Source: Aminipila luticellarii (GTDB lineage: Bacteria > Bacillota > Clostridia > Peptostreptococcales > Anaerovoracaceae). From it: a stretch of DNA of 64,000 bases. Where the stretch lies: contig NZ_CP035281.1 of NCBI RefSeq assembly GCF_004103735.1, positions 1,984,001 to 2,048,000 of the forward strand, given 5' to 3'. The position numbers and the translations under genes were made by a program. Within the stretch, counting starts at the first letter, position 1. Every line of letters starts with the position of its first letter. Under the pieces are notes generated by a model. That model ran no database searches, was not told the DNA's origin, and saw only the letters and a program-made list of their open reading frames with translations. Shown here in pieces: positions 59,246 through 64,000 of the stretch.

Positions 59246-61615
59246 CTAGCTAATTTTCAAGTGAGCTGTTCTGTCGATAATCGTGTCCTGTGCCGCCTTA
59301 TCCAGTTCTGTAAAGTACGCCATATATCCGGCCACTCTGACCATCAGTCCTTTATAATCTTCCGGCTTTTCCTGTGCTTTTCTCAAAGTCTCATCATCCA
59401 CCACATTAATCTGGATATGCTCTCCGCCGTGTTTAAAATACGTTTTTATCACACCTTCAATCGTCTGGAGTCCCTTTTCTCCGGAAATTCCTTTGGGATC
59501 AAACCGTATATTGAACAGAGCTCCGTCATGGAATTTTTTCTGATCGATTGCCGCTACCGATTTCACCGTTGCCGTAGGACCGCATATATCTCTGCCCATA
59601 GTCGGAGAGGAATTATCGCAATATGGCTGACCTGCCAGTCTTCCGTCCGGAGTAGCTCCGCATACTTCACCATGGGAAATATTTACCGTCTGGGACAAAT
59701 TGCAGAAGGAATAATGTCCGTGTCTGGAGTCTTCCCACTGCTGTACGGTTTCGGCAACAAATCCCAGAATATCTCTGGCAACGCCATCCACATACTCGTT
59801 GTCATTACCAAATTTAGGCGGTTTATTGATCAATAATTGTCTCAATCTCTCATTGCCTTGGAAATTATTATCCAAAGCTGTAATTAATTCATCCATGGAA
59901 ATAGTTTTATCTTTGTATACCACTTCTTCTATAGCAACCAATGAGTCTGCCAGATTTGCCGCTCCGGTAATGAACATTCCAGCTGTACTGTATTTTGCTC
60001 CGCCTTCCTGAACTGATTTTCCTAATTCAACGCAGCCATCCACTGCCATGGAAGCAAAGATGACCGGCAGCCTCAGCATGTGGTAAGGAACCATTAAATC
60101 GTATCCGTCCTTAATCATCTGATAGAAGTAAATAAGTTGTTTTTTAACGGCTTCTGTCAATTCTTTGACGTCTTTAAAATCCTTTGCCTCTCCTGTTTGA
60201 AGACCCAGCTGTTCACCGGTCTTTGGATCTCTTCCGTTATGGAGCACCAGCTCTAATACCTTCGGCGCATTTACATATCCCGCGTCGGGAGAGCTGTCTG
60301 TAGTTCCGCCTCCGGGTGCCGGCTGTATGCAGCCTACAATGTTCCAATCTCTGGCTTCTTCCATGGTGCAGCCCTTTCCCAGGACCATTGGAATCGCTGC
60401 ATCGTCATTAAAGAATCCGGGGTTTGCCATTCCCGCCTGCATCATTTCCGCACCCTTTCGGAAAAGTTTTTCCGGCGTTCCCTCATGTACTCTGACTGCG
60501 AGAACCGGTTGGGTCGTCTGAAGATCAGATCCCGCTTCCAGACACAGATAGGACAAATCATTTGTTGCGTCTTTTCCGTCCGTAGTCTGTCCGCCGACCA
60601 TCAGAATTTCCCACATTGGATAGCCCGCAAAGGATTTGGAATACCATCGGTCTCTGACCTCATATACCTCGCAGCACTTCAAATAGAAGCATTCAATTAA
60701 TTCCAGTGCTTCTGCTTCCGTTATTTTTCCGGCTTCAAGATCTGCTTGATAGAACGGATACATATATTGGTCGAATCTGCCGAATCCGCACGCCGTGGTA
60801 GGTGCTTCAATATGGAAGGCAACCTGAATGAACCAGATCATCTGCACAGCCTGATGGAAGCTTTGAGGCGGATTTTCCGGAACAACTCTGCAATTTTCCG
60901 CAATCTGCATCAATTCTGCTTTCCTCTTTTGATCCGTGCACGCTCCGGCTTGTTTTTCGGCTTCCTCCGCCATACGGTGTGCATACGTGATCATGCCTTC
61001 GCAAATGATGATACAGGCTTTCCAGAAATCCACCTGCTCCTGCTTCTCTTTCGTTCCGCCCTTGACTCTGTCAATATTCTCCCGGCATTCTGCGATAAAG
61101 CCTCTTAGTCCTAAGTTCAAGAATTTTTTGTGATTAGGCGTGGTTTCTCCCGATACGCCGTTTCTGCATCCCACAGAAATCAAATCCTTTTGCCTTGCAT
61201 TTTCGATATAATCCGGAAGGATTTCAGGAGCTAGGTCTTCAAGCGCTCTGCCTTTCCAATACTTCAAGGTTTCCAGAATAGTCTCCCGATCTTCTGGCTT
61301 AATGTTATACGGATCGGTCTTTCTGACTGGAAAATCATCTATATCTTCTATCAGCCATGAACTGGATGTGTACTCCGGAAATAAATTGGCTCCCCGATAT
61401 TCGTTAGTTGGGGTTCCCACAATCAGCTCATCCGCAAGAACCAAGGTCGTCATATTTTCCATGACATATTGCGCAATCCTTGCTCTAAAAATTGGAATGG
61501 CATCACCCGCAAATTTTTTGTGCGCCTCTGTTGCCAGTACCAGTCTCTCCGCAGTAATACTTGGAGTGGTATCAAAATATTTATTTTTCATTCTTTGAAG
61601 TCTTTCGTTTAACAT
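59246..61615 (-). CDS. Glycyl radical enzyme of unassigned substrate
   Basis: With the start at the Met at 61615 (AGGAGG 6 bp before), the protein has 789 residues, a normal GRE length, radical site VRVAGYMAYF (Gly763) and thiyl Cys429 in NIVGCIQPAPGGGT. The residue two after the Cys is Gln431; the known eliminase GREs (glycerol, propanediol, choline, hydroxyproline, isethionate) and the arylacetate decarboxylases I recall have Glu there. The usual GHSIS segment is TACGFGRFDQY. These differences make a diol dehydratase, CutC or typical HypD unlikely. The amino-acid permease and activase in the operon suggest an amino-acid-like substrate. TAG stop lies in frame with the activase. Family certain; reaction unknown. 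Confidence 0.85.
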   Translation of the reverse strand: MLNERLQRMKNKYFDTTPSITAERLVLATEAHKKFAGDAIPIFRARIAQYVMENMTTLVLADELIVGTPTNEYRGANLFPEYTSSSWLIEDIDDFPVRKTDPYNIKPEDRETILETLKYWKGRALEDLAPEILPDYIENARQKDLISVGCRNGVSGETTPNHKKFLNLGLRGFIAECRENIDRVKGGTKEKQEQVDFWKACIIICEGMITYAHRMAEEAEKQAGACTDQKRKAELMQIAENCRVVPENPPQSFHQAVQMIWFIQVAFHIEAPTTACGFGRFDQYMYPFYQADLEAGKITEAEALELIECFYLKCCEVYEVRDRWYSKSFAGYPMWEILMVGGQTTDGKDATNDLSYLCLEAGSDLQTTQPVLAVRVHEGTPEKLFRKGAEMMQAGMANPGFFNDDAAIPMVLGKGCTMEEARDWNIVGCIQPAPGGGTTDSSPDAGYVNAPKVLELVLHNGRDPKTGEQLGLQTGEAKDFKDVKELTEAVKKQLIYFYQMIKDGYDLMVPYHMLRLPVIFASMAVDGCVELGKSVQEGGAKYSTAGMFITGAANLADSLVAIEEVVYKDKTISMDELITALDNNFQGNERLRQLLINKPPKFGNDNEYVDGVARDILGFVAETVQQWEDSRHGHYSFCNLSQTVNISHGEVCGATPDGRLAGQPYCDNSSPTMGRDICGPTATVKSVAAIDQKKFHDGALFNIRFDPKGISGEKGLQTIEGVIKTYFKHGGEHIQINVVDDETLRKAQEKPEDYKGLMVRVAGYMAYFTELDKAAQDTIIDRTAHLKIS

Positions 61616-61761
61616 CTCAAACCTCCTGTTCATGATGCATAAGAAATAATTACTATTTTACTGTATCATATGATTTACTTAGGTCGAACTCAACTATTTG
61701 ATTGTTTAAAAAGTTAATTTGATTGCGATATAGTATAAAAAACGACAGAAAACGACAAAAA

Positions 61762-61801
61762 GAGCTGAGCACAAGCGATTTTATTCGCTTGTGCTCAGCT
61801 C
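61762..61801 (-). terminator. Terminator of mntH; hairpin repeat copy A
   Basis: GAGCTGAGCACAAGCGA pairs exactly with its complement around a 6-base loop, and on the minus strand TTTTT follows. The same ~45-bp sequence recurs upstream of mntH. The rest of the 184-bp gap to the GRE start shows only A/T-rich promoter-like sequence. Confidence 0.85.
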
Positions 61802-61817
61802 CATGTTTTTTTATTTT

Positions 61818-63077
61818 CTATACCAGACTGATCAGCAGCATAATATTCAATATCGAGACCACAATTCCTATTATTCCAAGAAGGATCTTATCCAGCCAAG
61901 TATTTTTGTATTTTCCCATCACCTTGGCAGAGGACGTCAGATATATTTGCAGAAACACCGTGATGGGCAACTGGATACTCAACAGCATCTGAGAATAAAT
62001 CAGCCCTTTAAAGGGATCTGAGATTAAAAAAATGGCTGCTGTGGCAACTGCGAAAATTCCTCCCACACCTACCTTCGTATGAAGATCCTTGATGTCATAG
62101 GGTTCCTGAAACATTCCCGCAATAATGCTGCCTCCTGCCATTCCTGCCGTTGTCGTCGAAGCCAGGCCTGCCATTAAAAGCGCTATGCCGAATATGACAG
62201 CAGAAGCCTGTCCAAGCAAGGGTTGAAGTAACTGTTGTGCCTGTCCAAGCTCACTGACCTGAATATTTTTTGCATGAAAGGCCGCCGCCGCCAGAATGAT
62301 CATGGCACTGTTGATGGCCCAGCCGATAAGCATAGAAATCAACGTGTCTCCAAATTCATATTTCAATTGTTTTTTTATGACAGCGTCGTCCTCCTTGTTC
62401 CATTCGCGGCTCTGAATAATTTCGGAATGCAGAAACAAATTATGGGGCATGACTACAGCCCCCAAAACTGCCATAATGATGGGCATGGAGTTGGCGGGCA
62501 TACTGGGAGTCACAAAGCTTGCTGCGGCTTCCCCCCAGTTGACGTGGACAATGCTGAGCTCATATATAAAGGAAACCCCTATAATGGAAACAAAACCAAT
62601 GATCCACTTTTCCAGCCGCTTATAGGAGCTGGAAAACAGCATCCAGGTAACAAAACCGGCAACAATCAAAGACCCCAGCCTGATAGGAATTTTAAACAGC
62701 AATTCCAGAGCGATAGCTCCTCCCAAGATTTCCGCCAGAGCTGTAGAAATCGAAGCCAGTACTGCGGTAGACAGCAAAATCTTTGAAAGGGCGGGTTTGA
62801 GATGCTTTGCAGTGGCCTCTGAAAGGCAGTCCCCGGTAACAATCCCCAGATGAGCAACGTTATGCTGCAGTAAGATCAGCATAATGGTGGAAAGCGTGAC
62901 CATCCAGAGAAGCTTGTAGCCATAGTCTGAACCCGCTGCCAGATTAGAAGCCCAATTTCCGGGGTCGATAAAGCCTACCGTTACCAGCAGTCCCGGACCA
63001 ATATATTTGATAAAATCCTTTGCCTCTTTTACCGGATCGTGTAATTCTCTGTTAAATTTTTTCTGAAACCAATTCAT
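61818..63077 (-). CDS. mntH: MntH, NRAMP-family Mn2+/Fe2+ transporter
   Basis: A 419-residue, 11-helix protein from ATG 63077 (GGGGGAC upstream) with the metal-site motifs FIDPGNWASNLAAGS (Asp-Pro-Gly-Asn) and MPHNLFLHS, hallmarks of NRAMP. It brings Mn2+ into the cell with protons. It ends in TAG before the hairpin terminator. The DtxR/MntR-type gene near 42 kb could regulate it. No operon partner. Confidence 0.93.
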   Translation of the reverse strand: MNWFQKKFNRELHDPVKEAKDFIKYIGPGLLVTVGFIDPGNWASNLAAGSDYGYKLLWMVTLSTIMLILLQHNVAHLGIVTGDCLSEATAKHLKPALSKILLSTAVLASISTALAEILGGAIALELLFKIPIRLGSLIVAGFVTWMLFSSSYKRLEKWIIGFVSIIGVSFIYELSIVHVNWGEAAASFVTPSMPANSMPIIMAVLGAVVMPHNLFLHSEIIQSREWNKEDDAVIKKQLKYEFGDTLISMLIGWAINSAMIILAAAAFHAKNIQVSELGQAQQLLQPLLGQASAVIFGIALLMAGLASTTTAGMAGGSIIAGMFQEPYDIKDLHTKVGVGGIFAVATAAIFLISDPFKGLIYSQMLLSIQLPITVFLQIYLTSSAKVMGKYKNTWLDKILLGIIGIVVSILNIMLLISLV

Positions 63078-63154
63078 GTATATGTCCCCCTTATAGCATT
63101 CTGTATGTATTAATTTTAACATTATTTCCCTTAATGTGAAACAAAAATTAACAA

Positions 63155-63192
63155 AGCTGAGTACAAGCGATTTAGTTCGCTTGTGCTCAGCT
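63155..63192. repeat. Hairpin repeat copy B upstream of mntH
   Basis: AGCTGAGTACAAGCGA/TCGCTTGTGCTCAGCT with a 6-base loop, plus CCATGTTT, repeats the mntH terminator nearly base for base in the same orientation, about 1.4 kb away, 77 bp upstream of the mntH start. Confidence 0.8.
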
Positions 63193-63286
63193 CCATGTTT
63201 ATGGGGATTGATATGGATAGGCTACAATAAGTTGGACAGATATTTTAAGGTCATGTAAAATAAAAAGTAGAAAAGGAGTTACTATC

Positions 63287-63574
63287 ATGACCGAAAGAAG
63301 AAAGCCTCGTTCCTATACAGATGAATTTAAGCAGCAGCTAGTTCAACTGTATCAGAATGGAAAACGTAAATGTGATATCTGCCGTGAATACGATATCGCC
63401 ACCTCATTGCTGGATAAATGGCTTAAGCAGTCTGCTGCCTCTGGTTCTTTCCACGAGAAAGATAACCGTTCCACAGAGCAGCAGGAGTTAATGGAACTGC
63501 GTAAACGCAATAAACAATTGGAGATGGAGAACGACATTTTAAAACAAGCAGCGCTGATTTTAGGACGAAAGTAA
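63287..63574 (+). CDS. IS3-family transposase OrfA
   Basis: A 95-residue protein with helix-turn-helix KRKCDICREYDIATSLLDKWL followed by a leucine-zipper-like tail LRKRNKQLEMENDILKQAAL (landmarks). It binds the element ends and is normally fused to OrfB by -1 frameshifting. Confidence 0.93.
   Translation: MTERRKPRSYTDEFKQQLVQLYQNGKRKCDICREYDIATSLLDKWLKQSAASGSFHEKDNRSTEQQELMELRKRNKQLEMENDILKQAALILGRK
63538..63544 (+). other. Predicted -1 frameshift heptamer TTTAAAA
   Basis: T TTA AAA in the OrfA frame fits the X XXY YYZ rule. After a -1 slip the frame continues open straight into OrfB, past the OrfA stop. Confidence 0.6.
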
Positions 63575-63576
63575 AT

Positions 63577-64000
63577 GTGATAAAAGCAAACGCCCACAAA
63601 TACTGTGTATCAGCAATGTGTAAAGTCCTAAACATTCCAAGAAGTTCTTATTATTATGAAGCAAAGCAAAAACCACAGGAGGACAATCTGGTTGCCCAAA
63701 TCCGGGAGATATTCCGGCAGAGCCGGAATAATTATGGTACCCGGAAAATCAAGGTGGAGCTTTTCAAAAAGGGCTTCGTAGTATCCCGCCAGCGCATTGG
63801 GCGGATCATGAAACAGGAAGGGCTTGTTTCTTCCTATACGGTGGTACAATATAAGCCGCATATTGATAAATGCAATGAATCCAAAGTGCATAACATAGTA
63901 AACCGGGAATTTTCTGACCAGCCGCAATATAACGTAGTAGTCAGTGATTTGACCTATGTAAGGGCAGGAAACAGCTGGAATTACATCTGTGTGCTTGTTG
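63577..64000 (+). CDS. IS3-family transposase OrfB (5' part)
   Basis: An open frame from about GTG 63577, or by frameshift from OrfA, to the window edge. It contains RSSYYYEAK, NNYGTRKIKVEL and VVVSDLTYV; the last has the first Asp of the DDE triad of the integrase core. The remaining Asp and Glu are beyond the edge. Whether the element is complete is unknown. Confidence 0.9.
   Translation, partial: MIKANAHKYCVSAMCKVLNIPRSSYYYEAKQKPQEDNLVAQIREIFRQSRNNYGTRKIKVELFKKGFVVSRQRIGRIMKQEGLVSSYTVVQYKPHIDKCNESKVHNIVNREFSDQPQYNVVVSDLTYVRAGNSWNYICVLV

Larger units (their letters stand above)
63215..64000 (+). mobile_element. IS3-family insertion sequence, left part (cut by window edge)
   Basis: The left end is about 63215-63240, where GGCTACAATAAGTTGGACAG resembles the terminal repeat of IS3/IS150-type elements. 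OrfA and orfB follow. The exact end and any target duplication cannot be fixed because the right end is outside. It lies beside hairpin copy B. Confidence 0.85.

Noticed and set aside
59246-61615. 4-hydroxyproline dehydratase (HypD)
   Set aside because: Length and operon with an amino-acid permease fit, but the Glu two residues after the Cys needed in HypD is Gln, and no proC-like gene is adjacent.
1-64000. CRISPR arrays, rRNA operons, prophage or conjugative genes
   Set aside because: No regularly spaced repeats, rRNA segments, integrase, capsid or transfer genes were seen; the only mobile element is the IS3 fragment.

Overview
The window comes from an anaerobic, spore-forming member of the Clostridia (Bacillota). 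Signs of this are low-to-moderate GC, strong AGGAGG-type ribosome binding sites, a SleB-type cortex hydrolase, two Csp-like subtilases, FeoAB, two glycyl radical enzymes (GREs) and bacterial-type pyrrolysine genes with a split PylS. A gut or sediment relative of Eubacteriaceae/Anaerovoracaceae is plausible, but the family is a guess. Most genes lie on the minus strand.

1-10.7 kb: a partial isochorismatase-like hydrolase and an APC permease behind a likely sigma-54 promoter, with an NtrC-type regulator and its sensor kinase next to them; a dynamin-like GTPase; and a four-gene drug-efflux operon (two HlyD adaptors, DHA2 pump, MarR) with a palindromic operator. 10.7-20.3 kb: an SLH-anchored DUF4127 protein, a TelA/XpaC pair preceded by two tandem promoter-hairpin repeats, PgeF/YfiH, SleB, an AhpD-like protein, Lrp and an MFS carrier.

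20.4-32.0 kb is the centrepiece. An 11.6-kb same-strand array runs mttC-mttB-mtbB-mtbC-(MetH-activation-like)-(RACo/RamQ-like)-pylB-pylC-pylSc-pylD-pylT-pylSn. Both methyltransferase genes are interrupted by one in-frame TAG at the expected pyrrolysine position, and a canonical tRNA-Pyl with anticodon CUA is visible. The array makes and inserts pyrrolysine and demethylates tri- and dimethylamine onto corrinoid proteins. The methylcorrinoid:carrier methyltransferase is not in the window.

32.2-41.6 kb: a PocR-domain AraC regulator diverges from mttC. It is followed by a minimal bacterial microcompartment locus: BMC-H shell protein, activase, GRE diol dehydratase (1,2-propanediol/glycerol type rather than choline lyase), MIP channel and PduB-like shell protein. 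A divergent PocR-domain sensor kinase and AraC-type response regulator follow. The aldehyde-processing enzymes and a pentameric shell protein are absent here.

41.6-54.6 kb: a DtxR/MntR-type regulator and feoAB; a BlaI/BlaR1-like pair whose protease carries an Asp-box sensor-like exterior; two tandem Csp-like proteases, the first apparently starting at a non-standard codon; a fluoride riboswitch controlling a DUF190 gene (with an in-frame TAA) and two crcB/fluC genes; and an aldo/keto reductase.

54.8-64.0 kb: an AraC regulator with a GH39-like tail, then an operon of a second GRE of unassigned substrate, its activase and an amino-acid permease; mntH bracketed by two copies of one hairpin; and the left end of an IS3-family element cut by the window edge. 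TAG is still used as an ordinary stop in at least eight genes, so amber decoding must be conditional or context-dependent. In one case (GRE-activase) the amber stop lies in frame with the next gene.
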